A stretch of DNA of 35,196 nt from the NCBI RefSeq assembly GCF_900119735.1, contig NZ_FPJW01000015.1:1-35196 (forward strand), written 5' to 3'. The translations under genes and the position numbers were made by a program. The notes under the pieces are model-generated. The model did no database searches and was not told the origin of the DNA. It saw only the letters and a list, made by a program, of their open reading frames with translations. The stretch's first letter is position 1. Each line of letters starts with the position of its first letter. The DNA comes from Marinospirillum alkaliphilum DSM 21637. Lineage in GTDB: Bacteria > Pseudomonadota > Gammaproteobacteria > Pseudomonadales > Halomonadaceae. This document shows, in pieces, positions 9,480 through 17,996 of the stretch.

Positions 9480-10334
9480 TCAGTTAAAAACCACGGTCTT
9501 GTTGCCGTACACCAGTACCCGGTCTTCCAGATGCCAGGCCAGGCCACGCGCCAGTACACTTTTCTCCACATCACGCCCCAGTCGCACCATATCCTGCGCG
9601 GTCTGGCGGTGATTCACCCGCACTGTGTCCTGATCAATGATCGGACCGGCATCCAGCTCTTCGGTGACATAGTGACAGGTGGCACCAATCAGCTTCACAC
9701 CCCGCTCATAAGCCTGGTGGTAAGGTTTGGCACCAGCAAAAGACGGCAGGAAGCTGTGATGAATATTGATGATGCGGTGTGCATACTTGCTGCACAACAC
9801 CGGCGGAATGATCTGCATGTAACGCGCCAGCACCACACAGTCAGCCTTGGCTTCATCAATCAGTCGCTCGATTTCAGCATAGGCTTCCGGTTTGTTGTCT
9901 CTGGTCACCGGCACGCGCACAAAAGGAATGCCATGCCACTCCACCAAATCCCGCAGGTCTTCATGGTTGGAAATCACCAGCGGAATGTCGCAGTCCAGTT
10001 CACCACTCTGCCAGCGGTGCAGCAGATCCACCATGCAGTGGGATTCTTTTGAGCACATCAGCACCACACGTTTTTTTACATCCGAGTCGGTGATGCTCCA
10101 TTCCATCTCGTATTCACGGGCAATGGGACTGAAAGCGGTACGAAATTCATCCAGCCCGAAGGGCAAGGAAGCCGCACGAATCTCGTGGCGCATGAAAAAG
10201 CGATTGGCTTCCAGATCGGAATGATGGTTGGCCTCGGTGATCCAGCCGCCATACATGGCCAGAAAGTTACTGACCTTGGCAACAATGCCCACACGGTCAG
10301 GGCAGGAAATGGTCAGGGTATAAGTACGTTCCAT
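9480..10334 (-). CDS. purU: Formyltetrahydrofolate deformylase
   Basis: PurU hydrolyses 10-formyl-tetrahydrofolate to formate and tetrahydrofolate, supplying formate for PurT and balancing one-carbon pools. The 284-residue protein has an N-terminal ACT domain (YTLTISCPDRVGIVAKVSNF, residues 5-24) and a formyltransferase-fold catalytic domain with Asn190, His192 in IINIHHSFLP and Asp229 in LDAGPIIDQD. The start at 10334 gives the usual length; the same frame stays open far upstream through the antiporter gene, but that is chance. It lies 41 bp after the antiporter stop. A possible -10 box (TATACT, minus strand, 10370-10365) in that gap might give a separate promoter; its -35 is poor. Confidence 0.96.
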   Translation of the reverse strand: MERTYTLTISCPDRVGIVAKVSNFLAMYGGWITEANHHSDLEANRFFMRHEIRAASLPFGLDEFRTAFSPIAREYEMEWSITDSDVKKRVVLMCSKESHCMVDLLHRWQSGELDCDIPLVISNHEDLRDLVEWHGIPFVRVPVTRDNKPEAYAEIERLIDEAKADCVVLARYMQIIPPVLCSKYAHRIINIHHSFLPSFAGAKPYHQAYERGVKLIGATCHYVTEELDAGPIIDQDTVRVNHRQTAQDMVRLGRDVEKSVLARGLAWHLEDRVLVYGNKTVVFN

Positions 10335-10375
10335 CGGAATCTCTGAAGGTCGGGAAAAACCCCTAGTATAACGTT

Positions 10376-13270
10376 TCAACCGATCAGTGAATACGCCAGC
10401 AACCCACCCAGCAACGCCGCCACCCAGGCCAACAACAAACCCATTGCAAACCAGTTTTGCAGCTGCTTTTCCAGACCCGACAAACCGGTATAAAACGGAC
10501 GCTGCCAATGCACCCTGACCCACCGCCACATTCGGCTGTACCAGAACGACTGAGCCACTGCTGATTGACGCGGCGAACCCTGCACCCGCCAGTAACCCAG
10601 CAGCAACAGCAGCGCCACAACAGGCGGCAATGCACCTTTCAAAATGGCCTCGATTGAAAACATCTCTACCTGCAGCTGTGTCTGCGGCCAGAACCAGGCA
10701 TAACCGGCAGCCGACAACACCAGCAAACCCCAGGGCAACAACCAGGCTGGATGTAAACGGGCATCGGCAGTCGGTGGCAACAGCGCCAGCAACCATAACA
10801 GGCGACCCAGCAACAAGCTGGTGATCAGACTGCTGAGCAACAATAACCAGCCCGGCAAACCGGCAGCTGCAAAGCTCACATCCACGCCTTGCTTGACCAG
10901 CATGCCAGCCAACCAGGGCGCACCGGCCAGGGTTAATCCGGCCAGCAATACACCGGCCAGCAGCCAGACCGAATAACCTGCTGGCAGTGTTTTTTTCAAG
11001 CCAACCGCAAGAAACAGGCTGGCTTTAGCCAGGGCATGGGTTGCCGCCAGCAACACCAGACTCAACAAGGCCAGATCACGGGCCTGCTCCTGCAACATCA
11101 AACCGGCACCCAGCAACGCAGTCATCAGGCTCACCTGGCTGACACTGGACCAGGCCAGCAAGGTTTTCGGGTTGGACTGCAACAAACCACGCCACAGGGT
11201 ATAAAAAACCCCGATTAATCCCAGCAGCACCAACACCCACCCCCAACTCTCCAGACCGTCTTGACTGGCATGGATGCGTAAAGCACCCAATACACCGGCC
11301 TTGATCATCAAACCCGACAAAACGGCACTGGCGGGTGTGGGTGCCACCGGGTGCGCCACCGGCAGCCAGAAATGCACACCCAGCGCCCCCGCCTTGATGG
11401 CCAGCGCCAGCCCTATCGCCAGCAAACCAGCAGCAGGCAAGGTTTGTTCAGCCAGCGCAGTGAAGCTGAGCGAAAACCCGGCCAGCAGCCCAATGCCCAG
11501 AAAAAAAGCCAGTTCACCCACCAGGCTCATGCCCAGATAAACCCGACCGGCAGCCAAAGCTTCAGCATGACCCGGCTGAATCACCAACCACCACCCCAGA
11601 AAACTCAACAGGGCAAACACCAGGTAAAAACTCAGCAGGTCCTGCGCAAACAACAACAACAGGTTCAGCAGCCAACCCAGGGTCAGCAACACCAACAATG
11701 GCTTGCCGAGTCGCCAGCCCCACGACAGCAACAGTGCCACCGGCCAGACCAACAACACCGGCAACAGCAACACCTGACCATACCAGTCCAGCGCCGGTGG
11801 CGAAAACAGTTGCCAGCCCGGGCCACCCAGCACCAACACGCCCACCAGCCAGCTGGTCAACGCAGTGAACAGCGCCAGCCAGGACAATAAGCGGACTCGC
11901 CAGCTCACCCCATGCAGGGTTTGCCGCATCACTGCCGGTCGCCAGGCAAACTGCATCACCCGGAACAGATAAACCGCCGTCATCAGTGTTCCCACCAATA
12001 ACAGCATCACCGTCCATCCATCCTGTTGTTGCAGTGCGGCTTGCAGTAACTGCCATTTACCGGCGAAACCGGCTGTCGGCGGTGCACCCAGCAAACTGAT
12101 GCTGGCCAGCACAAATGCCAGCCAGGCCACAGCCAACTGACCACCGCTACCCTGGATCACCCGCAGCCGATCACTGGCAAAATGCAGCATCAACACACCC
12201 GCGACCATAAACAATGCTGCCTTGGCCAGGCCATGAGCCAGCAGAAACATCAGGCTGCCCTGCCCGGCCAGACTCAACCAGGGGTCAGACTGATCATCCA
12301 GCTGCAGGGACAAAAGCATCAGCGCAAAACCCAGTTGCGACAGGGTTGAGTAGGCCAGCACCAGCTTTAAACGCCTTTGCAGCAAGGCCTGCACACCACC
12401 CCACAGCAGGCAAAGGGTTGCCAGCAGGGTAAAAAATGGCTGGGCTGTTTCCAGCAAGGGTAAAAAGGGGCCCAGCCACAAGCGCCACAGCAGGTAGATG
12501 GCCAGCGCAATCACCACCGAAGACAACACCACACTGACCGGTGCCTGAGCCCTGGAGTGCGCTTCCGGCAGCCAGAAATGCAAGGGCACCACGGCCGCCT
12601 TTAATAACAGCCCCAGCGTCATGCAAACGGCTGCCACCTGCATCAATGCACCCTCCTGCAACCTTTCAGGCAACAGCAGCAGATCCAGTACACCGGTCTG
12701 GCCATAAATCAGCGCCACACCCAGCAGGTAAAGCAACGAAGCCAGTAACGACGCCATCAGGTATTGCATGGCAGCCTTGCCTTCGGGGTCATTCCGCGAC
12801 TGGGCCACCAGGCCCACGGCAGTCAGCGTCACCAGCTCAAGGGTCACATAAAGATTAAAAAGGTCGGCTGAAACCACCAGGGCATTCATGCCACCCCAGA
12901 GCAACCACCACAGCGGCCAGAAATAAGCCGAGCCACCCAGTGAAGGGCCAAACAGCCAGGCGGACAATGCCGCAGCAACACTGATCAGGTTGACGGTCAG
13001 CAACAACCAGGCAGCAGCCTGATCCAGCTGCCACTGAATGCCCAGTGGACTCGCCCAACCGCCCAGACTCAGCAACAAGGGTGACTCGGTGATCCCGGTT
13101 CCCGCCTGAAAGCTGACCAGGGTGGCCAGTAACATCACCGGTAAACCCAACCACAACACCACGCCCGGACGCACCAGACGCTGGAAGGACAACAGGGCCA
13201 ATAACAGCGGCCAACTGACCAGCAGGGACAGTGCCAGTGGCCAGCAGGATGACATCAAAATATCAATCAT
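10376..13270 (-). CDS. Fused double proton-antiporter subunit: two MrpD/NuoN-like domains in one polypeptide
   Basis: A 964-residue membrane protein made of two complete proton-translocating antiporter domains in tandem (about residues 1-490 and 500-964). Domain 1 has the TM5 motif ADLFNLYVTLELVTL (Glu145), TM7 Lys224 before PLHFWLPEAHSRAQAPVS, and LAHGLAKAALF (Lys350). Domain 2 has TM7 Lys626 before GVHFWLPVAHPVAPTPAS, TM8 MIKAGV (Lys657) and THALAKASLF (Lys749). Gapless alignment shows Ala255 in domain 1 where domain 2 has Lys657, and Ala553 in domain 2 where domain 1 has Glu145. A polar stretch then a last membrane helix follow domain 2. The start at 13270 overlaps mnhC by 8 bp (ATGATTGA). 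Known MrpD is about 500 residues and single-domain. Likely role: Na+(K+)/H+ exchange within an Mrp-like complex. Confidence 0.93.
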   Translation of the reverse strand: MIDILMSSCWPLALSLLVSWPLLLALLSFQRLVRPGVVLWLGLPVMLLATLVSFQAGTGITESPLLLSLGGWASPLGIQWQLDQAAAWLLLTVNLISVAAALSAWLFGPSLGGSAYFWPLWWLLWGGMNALVVSADLFNLYVTLELVTLTAVGLVAQSRNDPEGKAAMQYLMASLLASLLYLLGVALIYGQTGVLDLLLLPERLQEGALMQVAAVCMTLGLLLKAAVVPLHFWLPEAHSRAQAPVSVVLSSVVIALAIYLLWRLWLGPFLPLLETAQPFFTLLATLCLLWGGVQALLQRRLKLVLAYSTLSQLGFALMLLSLQLDDQSDPWLSLAGQGSLMFLLAHGLAKAALFMVAGVLMLHFASDRLRVIQGSGGQLAVAWLAFVLASISLLGAPPTAGFAGKWQLLQAALQQQDGWTVMLLLVGTLMTAVYLFRVMQFAWRPAVMRQTLHGVSWRVRLLSWLALFTALTSWLVGVLVLGGPGWQLFSPPALDWYGQVLLLPVLLVWPVALLLSWGWRLGKPLLVLLTLGWLLNLLLLFAQDLLSFYLVFALLSFLGWWLVIQPGHAEALAAGRVYLGMSLVGELAFFLGIGLLAGFSLSFTALAEQTLPAAGLLAIGLALAIKAGALGVHFWLPVAHPVAPTPASAVLSGLMIKAGVLGALRIHASQDGLESWGWVLVLLGLIGVFYTLWRGLLQSNPKTLLAWSSVSQVSLMTALLGAGLMLQEQARDLALLSLVLLAATHALAKASLFLAVGLKKTLPAGYSVWLLAGVLLAGLTLAGAPWLAGMLVKQGVDVSFAAAGLPGWLLLLSSLITSLLLGRLLWLLALLPPTADARLHPAWLLPWGLLVLSAAGYAWFWPQTQLQVEMFSIEAILKGALPPVVALLLLLGYWRVQGSPRQSAVAQSFWYSRMWRWVRVHWQRPFYTGLSGLEKQLQNWFAMGLLLAWVAALLGGLLAYSLIG

Positions 13271-13553
13271 GCTGACCCTGCTCCTTTTTGCGTCTGGCTT
13301 CCACACCATGCAGGATCAACGCCAGCGCCACTGCGGTGGTACTGACCGACACCACAATACCGGTCAGCACCATGGCATGAGGCACCGGGTCCAGTGCATC
13401 CGCCTTGCGTGCAACGGCCACCAGCAACAAAAACACGGCACTGCCCAGCACATTGATGGCCAGCAGGCGTCGCAGCAGGTTACCAGCAGTAAACAGACCG
13501 ATCATTGCCAGCCCACACAGGGCCACAGCCAGCAGTGCATAGATGCCGGTCAT
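13263..13553 (-). CDS. mnhC: Mrp-type antiporter subunit C (NuoK-like)
   Basis: A 96-residue inner-membrane protein with three hydrophobic helices, homologous to MnhC/MrpC and complex I NuoK. It shows the family signature DALDPVPHAMVLTGIVVSVS, matching the DPxPQALVLTAIVI pattern of MnhC, and LLRRLLAINVLGSAVFLLLV. The start at 13553 sits in an ATGA overlap with the preceding subunit gene. The C-terminus is highly charged (EARRKKEQGQHD). It presumably docks the antiporter-like domains in the Mrp complex. Confidence 0.92.
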   Translation of the reverse strand: MTGIYALLAVALCGLAMIGLFTAGNLLRRLLAINVLGSAVFLLLVAVARKADALDPVPHAMVLTGIVVSVSTTAVALALILHGVEARRKKEQGQHD

Positions 13554-14473
13554 CGGGCAGGCTCGCCATAGAGATAAAAAGCCATCAGCATCAGGGCAAT
13601 CGACAGGGCCGTACCCACCTCCACCAACAGGATCAGCTCCGCCGCCCAGGCGGGTGGTAGTTGCATGAAGGTGCCAGTCAGCAGCAAACCACCCAGCGCC
13701 AGCAACAAAAACAATGCCAGACCGGCAACCAGCAATAACCGCAACAACCACTGGCGGTCATCACGCTGCATCCAGTCCACCCCACCCGCCAGCAACGTCA
13801 GAATGCCACCGGCACCCAGCACCGCACCGGCAGGAAAAGCGCCGCCCGGAGCATGCGAGCCACGCCATAACAGATAAGCGGCCACCAGCAGAAACACCGG
13901 GTGCAACAGACTGGCCAGGGCCGGTAAACCCGGCAAGCGTTCCGCAGGTGCATGCGGCACCACCGCCGCCCCCAGTGACCAGCTGAAAATCACCGCAGAC
14001 AACATCACCGCCACCTCGAGCAAGGTGTCAAAGCCGCGCAGATTCAGCAATACCGCAGTGACCGGATGCGTCGCACCGGCACGCTCCAGCTCAGCATCCA
14101 CCGCCGCAGCCAGACCCGGTGCGGGCAGATCCCAGACAGCAATACCCAGCCATAAACACACCAACAGCGTTAGAGCCGCAGCACTTAAAAACAATGGAGA
14201 AGTCCAGGGTAAAACCCTGAATGAAGGAGAGTCGGTGTCATCCAGACGCCCCAGGGCCGAAAGAAACAGGGCACCGGTGACACCTGCCCCTATTGCAGCT
14301 TCGGCCAAAGCAATGTCAGGAGCCTGCAGACGTATCCAGACCAGTGAAATCAGCAGCCCGAACACCATGAAACTGACCACACCCCGAAACAGGCTGACAG
14401 CAAACAGGGTTTGCCAGGCCAGCCAGAACACTCCCAGTGCCAGCAGCAGATCAAACAGCAACACCAGCGTCAT
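13550..14473 (-). CDS. Fused MbhD(DUF4040)-MbhE-MnhB antiporter subunit (MrpA C-terminal part plus MrpB)
   Basis: A 307-residue membrane protein combining three modules. Residues 1-80 are a DUF4040/MbhD unit (FGLLISLVWIRLQAPDIALA then EAAIGAGVTGAL). Residues about 135-165 carry the MbhE/MrpA C-terminal motif TAVLLNLRGFDTLLEVAVML. Residues about 185-300 are MnhB-like (WRGSHAPGGAFPAGAVLGAG). The large NuoL-like antiporter half of MrpA is missing, so this is an A'B fusion of the kind seen in Mrp clusters with order E-F-G-A'B-C-D. It overlaps mnhG and mnhC by 4 bp at each end. The missing antiporter half may be compensated by the double-domain subunit downstream. Confidence 0.92.
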   Translation of the reverse strand: MTLVLLFDLLLALGVFWLAWQTLFAVSLFRGVVSFMVFGLLISLVWIRLQAPDIALAEAAIGAGVTGALFLSALGRLDDTDSPSFRVLPWTSPLFLSAAALTLLVCLWLGIAVWDLPAPGLAAAVDAELERAGATHPVTAVLLNLRGFDTLLEVAVMLSAVIFSWSLGAAVVPHAPAERLPGLPALASLLHPVFLLVAAYLLWRGSHAPGGAFPAGAVLGAGGILTLLAGGVDWMQRDDRQWLLRLLLVAGLALFLLLALGGLLLTGTFMQLPPAWAAELILLVEVGTALSIALMLMAFYLYGEPAR

Positions 14474-14814
14474 GGTGCATCCTCACTGTCCAGATGCAGG
14501 GGTTTCTGTTCACCAAGATGGGGTTCAATTCCCGCGGCATAAGCCGTTCCCGCCACCAGCGTGGCACCAATGCTGGATGCCATCAGCATCAACACCCAGA
14601 TCAACAGGTATTTCAGGGCCATTGCCAGACCCGGTGCCTGAAGCGCCAGCCCCATACAGACCAATCCCAACCCCAGGGTATCGGCCTTGGTCAGTGCATG
14701 CAGCCGCGCATAAACATCAGGAAAACGCAGCAAACCCAGGGTTCCAGCCACCAGAAACACAACGCCTGCTGTCACCATCAATTGACTGATCCACAACAGG
14801 ATTTCAGTGATCAT
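14470..14814 (-). CDS. mnhG: Mrp-type antiporter subunit G
   Basis: A 114-residue inner-membrane protein with three hydrophobic helices. The MnhG/PhaG signature RFPDVYARLHALTKADTLGL (31-50) is nearly perfect. The tail is hydrophilic. It overlaps mnhF by 11 bp upstream and the A'B gene by 4 bp (ATGA) downstream, consistent with stoichiometric translation of complex subunits. Confidence 0.94.
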   Translation of the reverse strand: MITEILLWISQLMVTAGVVFLVAGTLGLLRFPDVYARLHALTKADTLGLGLVCMGLALQAPGLAMALKYLLIWVLMLMASSIGATLVAGTAYAAGIEPHLGEQKPLHLDSEDAP

Positions 14815-15127
14815 GGTCGTCTGCCTGCGGCTGGTGTGATGGCTGTTTTTTTGACTGCTGATGACGCTTTAACACCGACCAGGCGCGGGTCGCAAAATTG
14901 GCTACCGCCATCGCCGCCAGCAGGGCAAACAGCAGCGCCACATCCACCAGGGCGTCACTGGCCGTTAGAACACCCAGTATCAAGACCAGTGCCAGACTGG
15001 AGGTGGAAATCAGCTCCACGGCCAACATCCGGTCTGCAGCCGTTAGCCCTTTAAGCACTCGCCACAAACCTACCGCTGCATTCAGCAACAGGATCAGCAT
15101 CAACAGATGGAACAGTGACGGGTTCAC
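14804..15127 (-). CDS. mnhF: Mrp-type antiporter subunit F
   Basis: A 107-residue membrane protein with three helices. ADRMLAVELISTSSLALVLI and LVDVALLFALLAAMAVANFA match MnhF/PhaF. The start is taken as GTG at 15127, overlapping the mnhE stop in GTGA; a longer reading into mnhE adds only polar, non-family residues. A histidine- and aspartate-rich tail (HQPQADDHDH) ends the protein. Confidence 0.9.
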   Translation of the reverse strand: MNPSLFHLLMLILLLNAAVGLWRVLKGLTAADRMLAVELISTSSLALVLILGVLTASDALVDVALLFALLAAMAVANFATRAWSVLKRHQQSKKQPSHQPQADDHDH

Positions 15128-15636
15128 AAGGCTTTCCTGATTGCCGGAGGAACGGGGTGACCGTAAAGATCGGCAACATCCACTTCCAACCGCTGCAAGG
15201 TAGTCAGAGTTGAGGGGCGATAGTTGAGAATGTGAATGTGCAGGCAATCCTGATCCGGCAAGGGACGAAGTGTCAGAGTACCGGGAATCAGGTTGATCAG
15301 GCTGGCCATGAACACCTGGGCTGGCCCTTCAGGAAGGCAACTCCAGGTGTAGTCAACCAACCGGGTGTTAAGGCGGTGTCTTGGGGTGGCTGCCAGTACA
15401 GCCACTTCCCAGCCACCACGTGCACTTAACAGCAGAAAACGAGGGATCAGGCGCAACAGGGGTAACCCGTGCCAGCGCCAGGGGATGCCCGGCAGCACCG
15501 GAGTCACCCAGGCCACCATCAGCACCAGAGGCACCCCCCACCACCAGGCGGTCACCTCACCCTGGGTCAGTATCCACCAGAGCAGTGCAAACAAAACGAC
15601 TCTTGCAGGGTAATACCGCCCGGGGCTGAGGCGCAT
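15124..15636 (-). CDS. mnhE: Mrp-type antiporter subunit E
   Basis: A 170-residue membrane-anchored subunit. Two hydrophobic segments near the N-terminus are followed by a soluble domain with the MnhE motif SLINLIPGTLTLRPL and HIHILNY. The ATG at 15636 has a strong GGAGG five bases upstream and is preferred over a GTG two codons earlier. It is the first gene of the antiporter cluster and starts 27 bp after the yebC-type stop, so the cluster may be transcribed with that gene. Confidence 0.92.
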   Translation of the reverse strand: MRLSPGRYYPARVVLFALLWWILTQGEVTAWWWGVPLVLMVAWVTPVLPGIPWRWHGLPLLRLIPRFLLLSARGGWEVAVLAATPRHRLNTRLVDYTWSCLPEGPAQVFMASLINLIPGTLTLRPLPDQDCLHIHILNYRPSTLTTLQRLEVDVADLYGHPVPPAIRKAL

Positions 15637-15663
15637 AACCACCTCCGATGCTGAATGACACCC

Positions 15664-16380
15664 TTAGCACTGGGCGTTGTGATACACGTTCTGCACATCA
15701 TCCAGATCATTCAACAGATCCAGGAACTTCTCAAACTGAGGCACATCATCACCGCTCAGCTCAGTGATGGTCTGCGGCAGGAACTGAATTTCATCAACAG
15801 CAAAATCAATATCACCAAAGGCTGCCGTCAGTGCGGCTTTGGCCTTGGCGTATTCAGTGTGAGGCGCAAAAACGGTGATCTGGCCGTTTTCATTTTCGAT
15901 GTCCGTGACGTCCACATCGGCTTCCATCAAGGCTTCCAGCACCGGCTCTTCATCATCACCGGCAAAAGCCAGAATGGCACTGTGGTCAAACATGTGGCTG
16001 ACACTGCCCGGTGTGCCAATCTTGCATTTCACCTTGGTGAAACACTGGCGCACATCACCGAAGGTGCGGTTGGGGTTGTCGGTCAGGCAGCTGACAATCA
16101 CCATGCAGTTACCGGGACCAAAACCCTCATAACGGGCAACAGCAAAGTCTTCACCACCGGCACCCTGGGCCTTTTCCAGCGCCTTTTCGATGACGTGACT
16201 GGGCACCTGATCTTTTTTGGCCTTTTCCAGCAGGCCGCGCAAGGTCAGGTTACCGGAAGGATCGGTACCACCGGATTTGGCACAGGCATAAATTTCGCGG
16301 CCGTATTTGCTGTAAATCTTGGTTTTGACAGCAGCGGTTTTGGCCATGGATTCTTTACGGTTCTGAAAAGCGCGACCCAT
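15664..16380 (-). CDS. YebC/PmpR family protein, YeeN type
   Basis: A 238-residue cytosolic protein of the YebC/TACO1 family. It resembles E. coli YeeN more than Yeb[74 protein letters not shown] and the C-terminal [11 protein letters not shown]. YebC proteins were long called transcription regulators and more recently were tied to ribosome stalling relief at proline-rich stretches; which applies to this subgroup is unclear. AGGA seven bases before the ATG supports the start. It heads the long minus-strand run into mnhE. The 295 bp upstream, shared with the divergent EAL gene, shows no clear motif. Confidence 0.93.
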   Translation of the reverse strand: MGRAFQNRKESMAKTAAVKTKIYSKYGREIYACAKSGGTDPSGNLTLRGLLEKAKKDQVPSHVIEKALEKAQGAGGEDFAVARYEGFGPGNCMVIVSCLTDNPNRTFGDVRQCFTKVKCKIGTPGSVSHMFDHSAILAFAGDDEEPVLEALMEADVDVTDIENENGQITVFAPHTEYAKAKAALTAAFGDIDFAVDEIQFLPQTITELSGDDVPQFEKFLDLLNDLDDVQNVYHNAQC

Positions 16381-16675
16381 CTTGTCATCCTGTTTAAGTG
16401 TCGAAATAAAGGCGCTATTTTATGCGCAGACAGCCCGTTATGCCATCTTAAATACCTGCACCAGCAGCAGGCTTACCCCCAGAATCAGACATACAGGCGC
16501 ACCACAAAGGTGCAAGTGTAGGCTTTACGACAAGTGCTCATCCCTTATTGATGGTTTCTGGCCCTGTTTTTGCATTTCTTCTTGGCACCATGCGCAGCAG
16601 TCATGACTGATCTGCGACAAATCCCTGCAGTGTTGTCCACTCATGGATCATGTTATTTTAAATACAAGGTTAACC

Positions 16676-17917
16676 ATGAAATACATCGAGCTGCCTTTCA
16701 GCCAGATCACAGCCAGCCAGGGTAAAAAAGCTGCAATGAGAATCCACAGCCACTTCCAACCCATTGTCAGCCTGACACACAGGCGGGTGGTGGGTTACGA
16801 GGCACTGCTGCGTGCCGTGAGCGCGGATCAACAACCCTGCTCACCGCTGGAAGCCTTTAATCACGCACTGTTAAATAACCGCGTGCAACAGTTTGACCGC
16901 GAATGCATTGCCAGCCACCTGCTGAATTTCGGGCGCATGCAAACCGAAGACCAGTGGTTGTTCCTGAACCTTCGCAGCGAAACCATCAACCCCACCAACC
17001 AGCGCGCAGATCTGCTGGAAAAATTCCTGCGTCGCCGTGGTCTGGGTACTGAACGCATGGTGCTGGAAATCCTTGAGGATGCTGTGTCCGATCCACTGCA
17101 ACTGCAGGATTTTGTCAGCCATTACAAAGAAGCGGGCTTCCTGATTGCCATTGATGACTTTGGCACCGGTCAGTCCAACTTTGACCGCATCTGGCAACTG
17201 GAACCCCACATCGTCAAGCTGGATCGTTCGATGCTGGTTAATGCCCGCAACAATCCACGCCGTCAGCGCTGGCTGGCACGCTGTGTGGCACTGCTGCGTG
17301 AAACCGGCGCACTGGTTCTGCTGGAAGGTGTGGAAACCGAAGCCGATGCCCTGCTGGCACTGGATAGCGAAGCAGATCTGGCGCAAGGCTTTTATTTTGC
17401 TCGCCCCACCAGTGATGGCCAGTATGATGAGCAGCAGCTATCCCGCTCCATTCAGTCACTGCACCAGCACACCCTGAAAGAACAGCTCAGCCGCCAACAC
17501 AGCCAGTCACGCAAGAAAATTCACCTGCAACAGCTACTGGATCAAACGGTTAAAAGCCTGGAGCAGAACATCGACTTCAACCAGGCCACCTTGCCACTGC
17601 AACAGCATGAAGCCATTGACCGCATCTACCTGCTGGATGCAGCGGGTGTGCAGATTGTTGAAAACCTCAGTACCCGACCGGAAAACACCACCGCAACCTA
17701 TGCGCCGCTCAATCGTGGCGTGGGTGCCTTGTGGGCCAGAAGGGGCTATTTCCGTAGTGCACTGGAACACCCCGGCCAGATGCAGATCTCCGCGCCCTAT
17801 CTGGGCCTGCCGGATGCCACTCTGGATGTCACCCTGTCGGTGGCACTGCGGAGCGGTGATCCATCACGCCTGGTGGTGCTCTGTGCTGACCTTCCTGCCA
17901 GCTGGATGGAAAACTGA
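16676..17917 (+). CDS. EAL-domain c-di-GMP phosphodiesterase with C-terminal Cache/PAS-like sensor (YkuI-like architecture)
   Basis: A 413-residue protein with no membrane helix. The EAL domain (about residues 20-255) keeps the catalytic set: YEALLRA, the Asn in LFLNLRSE, the Glu in VLEILEDA, IAIDDFGTGQSNFDR, VKLDRSM, LLEGVETEAD and AQGFYFARP, so c-di-GMP hydrolysis to pGpG is expected. A helical connector rich in Gln/His leads to a C-terminal alpha/beta domain (IYLLDAAGVQIVENL ... YFRSALEHPGQMQISAPYLG) resembling Cache/PAS folds, as in Bacillus YkuI. AAGG seven bases before the ATG at 16676 favours this start over one 33 bases upstream. It ends 79 bp before the nucleoside phosphorylase-like gene. 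Confidence 0.93.
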   Translation: MKYIELPFSQITASQGKKAAMRIHSHFQPIVSLTHRRVVGYEALLRAVSADQQPCSPLEAFNHALLNNRVQQFDRECIASHLLNFGRMQTEDQWLFLNLRSETINPTNQRADLLEKFLRRRGLGTERMVLEILEDAVSDPLQLQDFVSHYKEAGFLIAIDDFGTGQSNFDRIWQLEPHIVKLDRSMLVNARNNPRRQRWLARCVALLRETGALVLLEGVETEADALLALDSEADLAQGFYFARPTSDGQYDEQQLSRSIQSLHQHTLKEQLSRQHSQSRKKIHLQQLLDQTVKSLEQNIDFNQATLPLQQHEAIDRIYLLDAAGVQIVENLSTRPENTTATYAPLNRGVGALWARRGYFRSALEHPGQMQISAPYLGLPDATLDVTLSVALRSGDPSRLVVLCADLPASWMEN

Positions 17918-17996
17918 TACATTAACCACAACACTTGCCCCTTTGCGGTGCAACTCCTAAGATTGCCTCAAGACCTTCACTTTCAAGGATTTTTGC

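Noticed and set aside
9480-10796. Longer purU reading frame of 438 codons
   Set aside because: The extra N-terminal 154 residues lie antisense-frame style inside the antiporter gene and have no family likeness; PurU is normally about 285 residues.
15655-16521. Long plus-strand open frame opposite the YebC-type gene
   Set aside because: Antisense shadow of a conserved gene; no family likeness or ribosome site.
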